This document shows positions 35,586 to 45,562 of a stretch of DNA of 64,000 nucleotides, in pieces. Origin of the DNA: Exophiala sp. HKRS030 (lineage: Eukaryota > Ascomycota > Eurotiomycetes > Chaetothyriales > Herpotrichiellaceae); contig JAHWDD010000009.1 in the NCBI GenBank assembly GCA_023897205.1, forward strand, positions 2,294,001 through 2,358,000. Direction: 5' to 3'. The position numbers were made by a program, and so were the translations under genes. The notes beneath the pieces are model-generated. The model was not told where the DNA came from and ran no database searches. It saw nothing but the letters and a program-made list of their open reading frames with translations. The stretch's first letter is position 1. Every line of letters starts with the position of its first letter.

Positions 35586-36369
35586 TCACGGAAGATCAAG
35601 TCCTTCTCTCTCCGCAGCCTGAATGATGAATGATCGTACTTTACTATCCGGTGCACATTCAATCGCAAGCCTCCCATCGTTGTCCTTTTTGTCTGTTTCA
35701 ATACCTGCCTTCAGTAGCTCGACCGCAACGTCTCCATTACCTTCACTGATCGCATGGTGCAAAGCCGTCATCCCGTCTGCGTCAGTGGCATTGATCGGAC
35801 TCTTGTTCTCAAGTAGAAGCTTCACAATCGGTACACTGCCCGCAGCAGCGCCGCGATGGAGAGGTAGTTGTCCTCGCTTGTCCTTTGCCCTCGCACTTGC
35901 TCCGTGCTGCAACAAGATCTTACACACCTCGAGATTGCCCTTAGACACAGCAAAATGCAGTGCTGTCGCACCCGTCCCTGTGGGTATCTTTGGATCGGCC
36001 TCTTTGGACAGTAACAGATTGAGTATCGCCTCGCCAGTGTTGTCTTTTAGAGAGGAAGCAATAGCCAGAGGCGTCCAGCCCGACCCGTCTTGGACGTCGG
36101 GGTCGAAGGATTTGAGCGCCGTCAGGAGCCGGACAACCTCGATGTGATTGAAGGAGCAAGCCCAGTGTATAGGCAGGCGGTCGTCATCGTCGGTACGTGT
36201 TGCAAGTCTCGGATTTGCGTTAAGTAGTGATTCGACGACTTGGACTGTTTTGGAAGAACAAGTGTTAGTCGCGAAGCGAGTTGGAGACAAGATCTCGATT
36301 CTGGACTTGCATACTTCTTCCGTCCCGCGCTGCTTCATGTAGAGCGTATTTTTCGGCCTTTTCAGCCAT
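35586..36369 (-). CDS. NAS6: Nas6/gankyrin-like ankyrin repeat proteasome assembly chaperone
   Basis: Nas6 (human PSMD10) chaperones assembly of the 19S regulatory particle by binding Rpt3. Minus-strand exons 36315-36369 and 35586-36244, with a 70-bp intron (GTATGC...GACTAAC...AACAG), give 237 aa. Seen: MAEKAEKYALHEAARDGR followed by about six ankyrin repeats. Typical cores are RLPIHWACSFNH, GWTPLAIAS, GATALHFAVSKGN, GQLPLHRGAAAGS, GMTALHHAISEGN and DGRLAIECAP. The length and the TDDDDRLPIHWA segment match Nas6 rather than a generic ankyrin protein. It is divergent from PRP46 with under 300 bp between starts, suggesting a shared promoter. Confidence 0.88.
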
Positions 36370-36655
36370 GGCGATAGAGTGCCTGTGTGTCAGCTATGTT
36401 GCATGAGTAAGTTGTACGCACGAGAGAATTTGTACGTTTTACAGGTACGTTTTACAGATAGGCAGAGAGTGCATGTCGCGTTCACCAGAAAGTTGTATTT
36501 CCCCGCAGTCCAAATGGCGGACGAGTCATTTGGAGATTGTGCCTTGGCACGACGCGACTCATGTTGTCTCTCAGAAAATCAAGCCTGCTCCAGATGATTT
36601 GAACCTAAGAAAGCAATCGTCGCTCCCACCACCTTTCACCTCCTCAGACGACCAA

Positions 36656-37968
36656 ATGGCGGCCGCAGCCCAAGCACTCACGGAGCGAACTCGCTCTCTC
36701 TATGGCGCCTCTTTCGGTGAAGCCTCCGTGTCCGACATCCCTCCCATCTCCACCTCATACAAACGAAAGGCAGAATATGAAAGCGTGCAAGAGTTACCCA
36801 GATTCTTGGCCGAGCGGCAGGAGAAGGCAGCTGCAGCACGAGGTCCTAGACGTCCAAGAGCCCAGGCTGGTGGTGCAACAAACCAAATGGCACTGGTGAA
36901 GAGTCAAGGCAAATCTGACGGAGGCGACACAAAGGGCCAAACAATAGGAAATAGTCTCATTCGACGGCCAAACACGCAGCAATCGCGGCCGGAATGGCAT
37001 GCTCCCTGGAAGTTGATGAGAGTTATCTCAGGTCATCTCGGCTGGGTCCGGGCGTTGGCTGTCGAGCCTGGGAATCAGTGGTTCGCATCTGGTGCTGGGG
37101 ATAGAACCATCAAGATCTGGGATTTGGCTTCTGGACAGCTTCGCTTGACACTCACGGGCCATATTTCAACAGTGCGAGGATTGGCAGTTTCGCCGAGGCA
37201 CCCATACTTGTTTTCTTGTGGAGAGGACAAGATGGTCAAGTGTTGGGATTTGGAGACAAATAAGGTCATCAGGCATTATCATGGTCATTTGTCCGGAGTC
37301 TACACTTTGTCTCTGCACCCTACCCTCGATGTTCTGGTCACCGGGGCCGCGATGGTGTCGCTAGAGTTTGGGATATGCGCACACGGTCTAATATCCATGT
37401 TCTTTCAGGCCACAAGGGTACTGTCACTGATGTTAAATGCCAAGAGGCGGATCCGCAAGTCATCTCCTCGAGCCTGGACAAAACTGTGCGGCTATGGGAT
37501 CTTGCAGCTGGAAAGACGATGGGCGTACTCACTCACCACAAGAAGGGTGTTCGAGCATTGGCAGTTCACCCAAAGGAGTTTACATTTGCCTCCGGTTCAG
37601 CCGGTACGATCAAACAATGGAAGTGCCCTGAAGGCGCCTTCATGCAAAATTTCGAAGGTCAAAATGCCATTATCAATACGCTCGCCGTGAACGAGGATAA
37701 TGTTCTTTTCAGCGGCGGCGATAATGGTAGCATTGCGTTCTGGGACTGGAAGACAGGATATCAGTTTCAGACCACGGAGTCGGTTGCGCAGCCTGGTTCC
37801 TTGGACGCCGAAGCTGGAATAATGAGCAGCACGTTTGATCAGACAGGCTTGCGACTCATCGTGGGTGAGGCGGATAAAACGATCAAAATTTGGAGGCCTG
37901 ACCCCGAAGCAACGCCGGAAACTCATCCGCTAGATTGGCGACCAACGCTGGGACGTGTCAAGTACTGA
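36656..37968 (+). CDS. PRP46: Prp46/PLRG1-type WD40 spliceosome protein, frameshifted in this sequence
   Basis: Prp46 (human PLRG1) is a core component of the Prp19-associated (NineTeen) spliceosomal complex. Seen: an N-terminal arm with [10 protein letters not shown] and [13 protein letters not shown], then [26 protein letters not shown], typical of the family. Seven WD40 repeats follow ([56 protein letters not shown]). The frame slips at GGGG 37343-37346: before it reads DVLVTG, after one missing G it reads [23 protein letters not shown]. With that base the protein is about 437 aa. The ATG at 36656 precedes the conserved arm; an in-frame ATG at 36473 would add 61 residues and cannot be excluded. 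Confidence 0.92.
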
Positions 37969-38086
37969 GCCTATTGGCATACGGATTTCAGGGGATTTCT
38001 TTGCATAGCGTGGCGTTCATGGATCCCGGCTAATGCTATGAGGGATATGTACCGTCGAAGAAGAGAAGATAGGAAATTGATACCCT

Positions 38087-39664
38087 TTGATTAAGTCCAG
38101 GGACCCCTCCCTGAGGCAAAATGAACACCTATTGATTCTCGCTGGTCACATCAAACCAGCAGGCCCGATCAGTCTCAGGTCTCGTGATTACAACTGCGTA
38201 TCGTGGCTTCGACTCAAAGCAGCGGAAGCGTACGGACTACAAATGGTGAATGACAAGCATGGGATCCTGGAGCTCATTCTGCCTTGTGCCTCCGATGTAT
38301 ACCATGGCCAACTACCTAGGTATCAGCTCGAACCAAGTTAGTGCGAACCAGCAAGAGTACCTCCGAGTATGCCTGCACCGGTGAGGCGCTTCCACACCAG
38401 AAATACGTTTCATGGCATCGTCCCTATGTGCAAGACAATCTCATATCATGCGCAATGACTTTCGGGACTAATTGCAACTCGCTCTATGATAGAGGTAATT
38501 TTCTTTCTCGCCCAGTATGATGGGAAGTCCTGTTGAAAAGCTCACAGCAATCCCTGTTCTCGAAGATCTTGCAGATTGCAAATCGCTTCACAGATAAGCA
38601 GAAGTATCTGGATGCTGCTAGAGCGTTTCGGCTGCCATATTGGGATTGGTTTCGGCCACGAGGCTCTGAAGTTGCTTTTCCTGGCGTTTTATCCCCGCGC
38701 TCAAGCTTTACAAGCTTCCCTTACGATCTTGCATTCGTGCCAATTTCACGAGATGTTGCATCTGGCCTGTACGATCTCTAGCTGAAGCACCTCACGTCTT
38801 TTCAAAACCTCCAGCTGATATGCTGCCATCGAATGTGTCTCCAGCTCAAGTATTCGGAAACAAAGTCCCACCACCGGTGCCTCTAGCGCTCCAGTCCCTT
38901 CGCAAGCAGATCGGCAATCCATCTCAAGGACTGTTCACGGATCAGGGCGACCCGGAGGATGTGAACATAAAATCTCCACGACTTGATCCTTCATCAGTCA
39001 ACCTTGACAGCTGCGGAGAAGTCACTCGATATTCCGAGGACATCACCTACAAGATCCACTTGGACCTGATCCTGTTATCCTCCTTAGCGACTTTCCCGTG
39101 GGAACTTCTTTAATTCGGCAATGGCACGCCGACTGCGATACTGCAAGGTATGCCTCAAAATGTATCCTGAACTGACTTTCGCTCATTGGAATATAGGAAC
39201 GCCTTTTCAGGAACTTTTACTGTGTATGGGCCACTCTATCAATGAGCCTGACTATTGCGCCATAGCACCGACGCTAGCAGGTCGTATCACATTTCTTTGT
39301 TGCGGCTCGTAAAGCATGTGATGCGTACGCGATAAAAGCAGTCACCGCTGCAAGAGTGCCTAATTCCACAGCCATTACGCCTATGCTGCTTGACTATGTG
39401 AAACGCGGGACGCTGGCCAGCATACACGCGGACGAAGTGATGCCATTCTTACGGAACAACCTGAGGTGGAGAGTTCTTCTCACGCAATCTGATGGAGAGC
39501 TCATCGTGGTAAATGCTCAGGATAGCAGACTCATTTTACACGTAAATAACAGTGTCTCGACGGTTGCACCTGAGTCGATTATCTCGGAGCTACAGCAGTT
39601 TGTGGTTCTGGACGAAGAGATTGTTCGGCACATCCCAAACAACAAGACGCCACTTCAAGTATAA
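38087..39664 (+). pseudogene. Decayed tyrosinase-like copper oxidase
   Basis: Fragments in several frames match the order of a fungal tyrosinase (phenol oxidase). They are a first CuA-like HG (VYHGQLPRYQ, about 38300), EYACTGEALPHQKYVSWHRPYV (about 38355-38430) with the WHRPY motif, FRLPYWDWFRP (about 38625-38655), and a C-terminal-domain-like segment ITPMLLDYVKRGTLASI...VMPFLRNNLRWRVL (about 39365-39480). The usual second CuA histidine (CTH) reads CTG. No CuB HNxxH or FxxHHxxxD motif is found between the PYWDW and C-terminal parts, where stops and frame changes occur. Unlike the other frameshifted genes, one or two added bases do not repair it. Missed introns explain some breaks but not the lost ligands. 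Likely a relic; exact exon limits are not resolved. Confidence 0.6.
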
Positions 39665-40267
39665 CCCAGTCATGTATGTAGTAGTTAGCGCCGTATGTAG
39701 AGACACATCTTTGTTACGAGGGCCTTGAATTGTTCAGTGTTGATTTACTTACGTAGTCCGCAATCACGGGAGCCTTGATTAATGCCAGATGACGGCAAGG
39801 CTGTGTCCCCTGAAGAAAGCCAAGGGGCCAATCCAGGGCAGCCTTCCCATCCACGGGGTAAAGTTCACCATCTTCTAAGGCGAAATAAGTGATCACAAAA
39901 CTTGAGTCTGATCTCAGGCTCACCCACGGTAGAAAGCACTCGAGAGGTTGAAGTAAACTTTGGGAAGGCAAATATCAGAAGTAAATCAGTAAATTAATCA
40001 TGTTCTTGGCATAAAATGGACACGAAGAAGTCGTTACCCCCTTTTCCCCTTCACCGCCTCCAACATTTCACCACATCTCTCGTACACTCGACAAACGAAA
40101 TCCTTCACCTTGCTATAAATCACCGCTGCAAAACAAATTGCCACGATAAAGACAGTCGATATAATATCAGTAACATGCGTGGTCACAATATGAAAGACAC
40201 CCTAGGCCTCTCCACCCAAGCGTGCCCCAGCGGGGATAGAGGCATACCAAACCACTCAATCATATCT
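39665..40267. other. Intergenic region
   Basis: About 600 bp. A minus-strand 85-codon frame at 39714-39971 (with FALEDGELYPVDGKAALDWP) looks somewhat protein-like but is unrecognised and lacks support. Nothing else seen. Confidence 0.35.
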
Positions 40268-40870
40268 CTAGCTGCTTGACTGCGAGCCGGATGCGCCCTG
40301 TGATTGAGAAGTATTGTTTCGGGCTGCTCGCTCGGCAGCAAGTTCCAATCGTTTTTGATCCCTGGCTGCAGCGATTGCGGCTCTGGCTTCGGCCTCCTCT
40401 CTAGCTTTTATTTCTTGTGGTGAGGGGTTGGTATCTGCATAGGCATGCTCTCAGTATCATTTCTTGGGGGACAAACGTAACTGACTGTTTGTTGCAGGCC
40501 TGGTCACGCGTAAAGGATACAATCCAAGGTCTCCAGATGGCGTTCGGAGCGGTCGGAAAAGCGTGATCGGAAAAGCGGCGTCAGTTACAATGCAAAAGTA
40601 CGCTTCCATTTCCTCACGATGTGCGAGTTCCTCCCTAACGTCAAGTTCAACTTTGAAAAGAAATCGTCCATTATGAGCCTGGCAAGACCGAAGTGTATTG
40701 TCTGCAGCTCTTAGTTTGTTCTCTTCTTTGTCTTCCTGAAGTCCACGCAGTTCCTTGATGGTCATCTCATGGCACTGGGTCGAGGGATCGACGGGGACAA
40801 GCCTCTCTTGGATCTCATTCTCTGTGTGATGCAGACAAAAGAATATGATCGTCTGAACAGTAGGCGTCAT
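40268..40870 (-). CDS. Hypothetical protein, two exons
   Basis: Not recognised. Minus-strand exons 40486-40870 and 40268-40434 are joined by a 51-bp intron (GTCAGT...TATGCAG) in matching phase and give 183 aa. The N-terminal part is a mixed globular-looking stretch (IIFFCLHHTENEIQERLVPV, ELRGLQEDKEENKLRAAD, FLFKVELDVREEL). The second exon encodes a highly charged Ala/Glu/Arg helix (IKAREEAEARAAIAAARDQK) ending in a Gln/Ser-rich tail. The sharp change to helical composition exactly at the splice junction supports a real spliced gene. It lies in the gene-poor accessory stretch next to the tyrosinase relic. Function unknown. Confidence 0.5.
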
Positions 40871-41507
40871 GCTCGCTGACGAGGAACCAGGGACGATCGA
40901 TCTAGGCCTTGTTAGCTTCGACAGTGCGATTTATGGGTGCTACACTGCAGATAAGGTGCTGTCCGCAAGTATGGATATTGAAGTATCTGAATGATTTATT
41001 CTGTCTACTGTGGCTATTTGAATACTTCAGCAATCTCCTAACAAACACAGCCTTAAATCCAGGCAATTCAAAGTCATTCTTACACGATACTCGATTGTGG
41101 GAGCGGATATGACTGGATGAACGATGGTCGTACTGCGGGATCCACTCTCTTGATTCCCTGACGATTGGGCATTCCTCGGTCGTCGGGGCCTTTTGAGAGT
41201 TGCCCTATAAAGGCGGTCAGAAGCTCTTCACGATTAAATCGTGCCTTTTCCGTCTGTGGAATCTCTTTTGGTGAACTCTGCTGCAGTAATCAGGCAGACA
41301 CTGCTTTATTACAGGCTCTGAATCAGGCTCGGTCAAGTCGGTGAAGCGGATCCTTGAGATGGAGGCTCAATTAAAGATTCTATGGAAGAAATTATCAGAA
41401 TGCGAGAGCGAAAGCCCTGGTCGCGCCGCCTGAGATTTGAAGATATGCCACGTCACCTGGGCAATGGCGACAACTATAGATCCATTGAGATGCCAGAAGT
41501 CAACCGG
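40871..41507. other. Intergenic region
   Basis: About 640 bp, A/T-rich in part. No frame, RNA gene or repeat recognised. Confidence 0.4.
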
Positions 41508-42083
41508 TCAACAATCTATGCGTCCACATAGAGAGCATTCTACTCGTTGCAGCAGGCACTTCTCTATTATGTAGGCCATGCCCAACAGAATCTGGTTGTC
41601 TCCCAGGCACCCGTCATCGACAACATGAAATTCGACTACTTCACTTTGATCAGCGGACATGTCGCAGCGCCTTCTAGCATGTAGGTAGATTGGGCCGAGG
41701 GATTTGACCTTGCTGCCACCAATACCGTCAAAAGTTATCCCTTCGTCGATGGGGTCGAACTTTTTTCCCAGCCTTCTGATGACAGAGAGCTCCATGGCAT
41801 TTTTGACGGCACCGGTGTCGAGAGTGGCATCAATTTTCTTGCGCTTTCCTGCCTCCGTTATGAATATCATATTGTGGCGTCTGAAGTCCTCGATGTAGCG
41901 TCGCTCGTTCCGAGATCTCTTCTCTACACCCTCAGGAGCTACTCCCATGAAAAGGAGACTCTCGCTGGCAGGTCGATGACTGACACGTGTCGGGCGTTGG
42001 GCAGCATCACAGGCATGAGCTTGGGAAGTTCTTGGAACTAAGTCATTGTGTCTAGAGCTCGAGATAGGTTGTGAGGAGGTCAT
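41508..42083 (-). CDS. Retropepsin-like aspartic protease domain protein
   Basis: A 191-aa frame from the ATG at 42083 (MTSSQPISSSRHN). The same frame is open upstream to 42485 and could encode up to 325 residues. Seen: a polar N-terminal region, a basic RKKIDATLDTGAVKNAMEL segment with the retropepsin catalytic D-T-G-A, then RRLGKKFDPIDEGITFDGIGGSKVKSLGPIYL. Next is a strand-rich VEFHVVDDGCLGDNQILLGMAYI, matching the IlLGmdfL-type flap end of the fold. It ends near a CSLCGRIDC cysteine cluster. Such domains occur in retroelement Gag-Pol proteins and as single-domain fungal genes. I see no reverse transcriptase, integrase or LTR nearby, so it may be domesticated or a fragment. Activity is unproven. 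Confidence 0.6.
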   Translation of the reverse strand: MTSSQPISSSRHNDLVPRTSQAHACDAAQRPTRVSHRPASESLLFMGVAPEGVEKRSRNERRYIEDFRRHNMIFITEAGKRKKIDATLDTGAVKNAMELSVIRRLGKKFDPIDEGITFDGIGGSKVKSLGPIYLHARRRCDMSADQSEVVEFHVVDDGCLGDNQILLGMAYIIEKCLLQRVECSLCGRIDC

Positions 42084-42485
42084 GGCCTGCTCGGCTTCAG
42101 CGGCTCCTCGAGGAGCCCCCCTGTATCTTTGCCATACGCAAAATGCCCAGTGCTCTGGCACGTGTTTTTTCCCCCAGCCTCGATATTGACCGAAGTTATG
42201 TACAATATTCGGTATTACGCCGCAGCCTTGCCAGGAGTTCTTGTACTCGCTCAATTGGTGGTTTGGATTCAAAAACCAGTTGCCCGCATTAGAGGGCAGC
42301 AAAACTGACCCGCGGCTAGTACTCTGCTTTCCATCGTATGAAATTTTGGAGAATCTTAGGCTACCAAAGACGTAAGGCATGATGACACAGAACAATCGTT
42401 GAGAAGGAGTTGCTGCTGACCTGGGAAGTCTGAACTCAGTCCACGAAGACAAGAGAGGGGATAGCATAGTACTCACAACTGGCAC

Positions 42486-44615
42486 GAGATTGGATAGTAG
42501 AAAAACGGAGGCTCTAGAACGATCTTCACGGCTTGAAGGTGCTTTGGTCGCTTGAATTCAAAGAAGATAGCTGTTGGAATATACTAGCATTCAAACTGTA
42601 GGGAGAAAGCGAGAGAGAAGGCCAGAAAGGGGTACAAACCGAATCCTCAGAGCGTAGGTCTAAGGTCGAGCGCAGGCACGCACAGTAAATCAGCCCAGGG
42701 AAGAAGGTACAAGGGCAAAAACCGGGTCCTACAACCTGTTGCTTCGGTAATGAATGTTGCCGGCAAAAGCCACAACATTTTGCAGGCAAGAAAGCACCAG
42801 GATGAGCTGTTGATAGAAAGGGAGAATCCGTTGCTTGGGGAAATTGATTGATACCTCTCAACAATCATGGACACCGAAACAATTGGTAGCGGCTTGGGTC
42901 GTAAGGCTGTGTCTCTTCCCACGTAGTGATGGTCTGCACGAAACCCCTGTTGGTACTTTCGAGGTACTAAGGGTGGCAACTGTCCGGTGATCACTCAAGT
43001 ACCAAACCTGCGTCAGAGGACCAGAATGCGGTGTCCAACATTCTGGCGTCGTCTGTACTTGGAACCAAAGGGAGCTGTAAAAACGACATCGCAGCAATCG
43101 CAGCAACAATATGTTTGCAATGCAGCCGCTGGGCCTTGGATGAAGTCCCATAGATCCGTTACCATTTCCATGACAAAGCTCTGTCTGTCGGTATGGCCAG
43201 CCTCTCGTCATACAAACGTAGTTGGTGCGGCATGGAGCATAACACGAAAAACGTGACCAAGAGTCGCGCTAGTTTTGAACATCGTAGATCTGGGTTGATG
43301 GTGAAACACCCGGTGTTGGACTAGTCGAACTTGATCAGGTTTTCGAAGTCGGTCGTCCAAGAGCATCGAAATACCTATGAATGCCAAGAGATAAAATGCA
43401 CACCGAGCGAGTAATCCTGGGGCTTGTCGAGGCTGCTGGAATGGATTTCCTGTCCCCCAGTGGAAATTGCGACTCCACTTTGCTCGTGGAAAAGAAGCTT
43501 CCTGGACTTCCAGCCATTAACGACATGCAGCACCAAATGCGCAGTCAAGGGCGCGAACCAGAAGGTTGCCTGGTGGTTGCCTTGAGTTCTCCAATGAATG
43601 TTCGTGGATTTCATTTCGATATCAACCTTTGTTGTCGCATTCCTGCAACGCCTCGACGGCACCTTGTCGAGCGCGTCCAAAGGTCGAGATCTTCATCCAG
43701 TAATCGTAAGACATATCAAAGCACGTGCTATGTCTGTCAAAGATATAGCGAATATTTGGTCTTACGCCGTGGTGAAAGTTGTGTCGCAATCCCACGATGC
43801 AATCGACGTTGGTCAGACCGCTGTAACTTGTAAGTCTTTTTGCTCGCTGACCGTACACAGATACCATCGCTATACAGAATTGAAAGATATCTACACAAGA
43901 TAAGCTTGAGCGAGAAGTACTAGTACTTACCTGCATGGAGGTCAATCATGCTTGTGGCACGCACCTAGGCACGGGAGGCCCCTGATGTGGCTTAGTGAAT
44001 TCGGATAATTCTCGGTCGAAAAGGGGGATGCTGGGCCTATGCCAGACAACTTGCCGGGAAGTGGTGCTTGTATTTGCCGACGGCAAGCTGCTACTGCTTC
44101 CCGTAGCAGGAACAACGAAAGAGTTGGCGTGCGAGAAGAAAGACAAGGTCCTCGCGTTGAAATGGTGGGAATTGCTCTATTTAACGTTCTCCAACTCTCT
44201 GTTATCCTGACTCGACAGGGGAAGGGAGCCTCCCAATCAATTGCGTTTCTCCGTCTCGTTCTCATTAGTCAATGTGATTGGTAGGTCGCAGTCCCCATCA
44301 TATCCAAAAGATCTCTTGCATGGGCGTGGGTTCCCGCCATGCTGCACGCCCTTTTGATACGCCTGAGGACTGTCTGCAGTGTTATAATGGTGCCTTGGAT
44401 AGTGTGTCGATTGGCCCAAACAACATTTAGTCGCCCCGAACGTGATGGCTTCATTCATCATCACTGCAGACGCATGCAGATGTGCTGGCATTCGATCGCA
44501 CCAGCTGTGTTTCCATCAGCCTGAAGGTTGCACGAGGACACCATCTTCTTCTCGACTTGAGTCTCTTTTCCGTCTTGGATTCACAAGTATTCAGTCGTCA
44601 CGATAAGCCTGCGCA
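42486..44615. other. Gene-poor accessory stretch
   Basis: About 2.1 kb without a recognisable gene. One candidate is a small two-exon plus-strand reading: ATG at 43598 (MFVDFISISTFVVAFLQRLD), a GTAAGT donor near 43831 and an ACACAG acceptor near 43862, stop near 43885, about 84 aa, unidentified. Nothing else supports a function here. Confidence 0.3.
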
Positions 44616-45562
44616 ATGGAAAGTTACAATGAACTAGCAGGGTATATTGGCACTTTTCCCACGATGGCCATTTTTCGTAGATTTCTCCCGCTGAATGCCA
44701 GAAACCTCCTTTGCATGCAGGCCGAGCTTATCCATTTGGAAGACGACCTGCGCATCATCATAGAGGATGATCGTTCTGCGGAAGGCAGAACCGCTTTCGA
44801 GTCGAATATTGCCGCTCTCAAAGGCCCGCATCACAAGCCTGGGGATGAGATACAGTGGGAGAAGTGGCTAGAGGCGCGTCGATTGTTGAAAGATTACAGC
44901 ATGTCAATACCTAAGTATACTTTGATCAAGCTCTGGAGATCCCACTAACGGTTTTACTCCCTTAAACAGACGAAGCAGTCCTGCAATTTGCTGCGCTCTG
45001 TAACCTCCCACCGGCGAACAAGTTAGACCTTTCGAACTTCCGTAAGCTGCTGTTGAGAACTGATGGCAGTGGGGAAACGTTTCTCAAATCCTACGAAAAA
45101 TTCACCTGGCACGAAGAGAATGAAGGTGATCTCATGTCCTTGACAGGGCAAGACAGAGATAATAATATCATTACGAGAACGTTGAACAGGCTCGTGCTGT
45201 CGTTCTACCATAAGTACATTGGCCACCGCCTCCATGATCCATTGTCTGTCGTCGAAGCCTGGGCTGGCAATGGGGAGCGTCCTCCAGTGTACTTCTACCA
45301 AGACAGACACATTACTGGTGCGGTAACTGCCTTGACCACGATTCTGGCGTCAGCCTTACCTGGTATCTCTGCACTTGGTCTGTTTCTCATCGAAGATCAG
45401 TTGGTCAGGATGATTGCCATCATCATCTTTACTCTGGTTTTCTCCACCACCATCACAGTTGTGGCAAACGCGAGACGTGTAGATTGCTTTGCGGCAACGG
45501 CTGCTTTCGCAGCAGTCCTCTGCGTCTTTGTTGGGTCGTCAAACGATTGTGCCAGCCGTTAG
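44616..45562 (+). CDS. DUF6594 family membrane protein, with a probable GC-AG intron
   Basis: DUF6594 proteins are a fungal expansion of unknown function with C-terminal membrane helices. Exon 1 (44616-44898) encodes ELAGYIGTFPTMAIFRRFLPLNARNLLCMQAEL, the typical start of the domain, to RRLLKDY. Exon 2 (44970-45562) continues NEAVLQFAALCNLPP...NRLVLSFYHKYIGH. Three hydrophobic spans near the C-terminus follow (AVTALTTILASALPGISAL, MIAIIIFTLVFSTTITVVA, AATAAFAAVLCVFVG). The total is 291 aa. The 71-bp intron has a CCACTAACG branch and AACAG acceptor. No GT donor gives the right phase, whereas a GC donor at 44899-44900 (ACA|GCATGT) does. The alternative is a GT donor plus a sequencing error. Confidence 0.78.
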
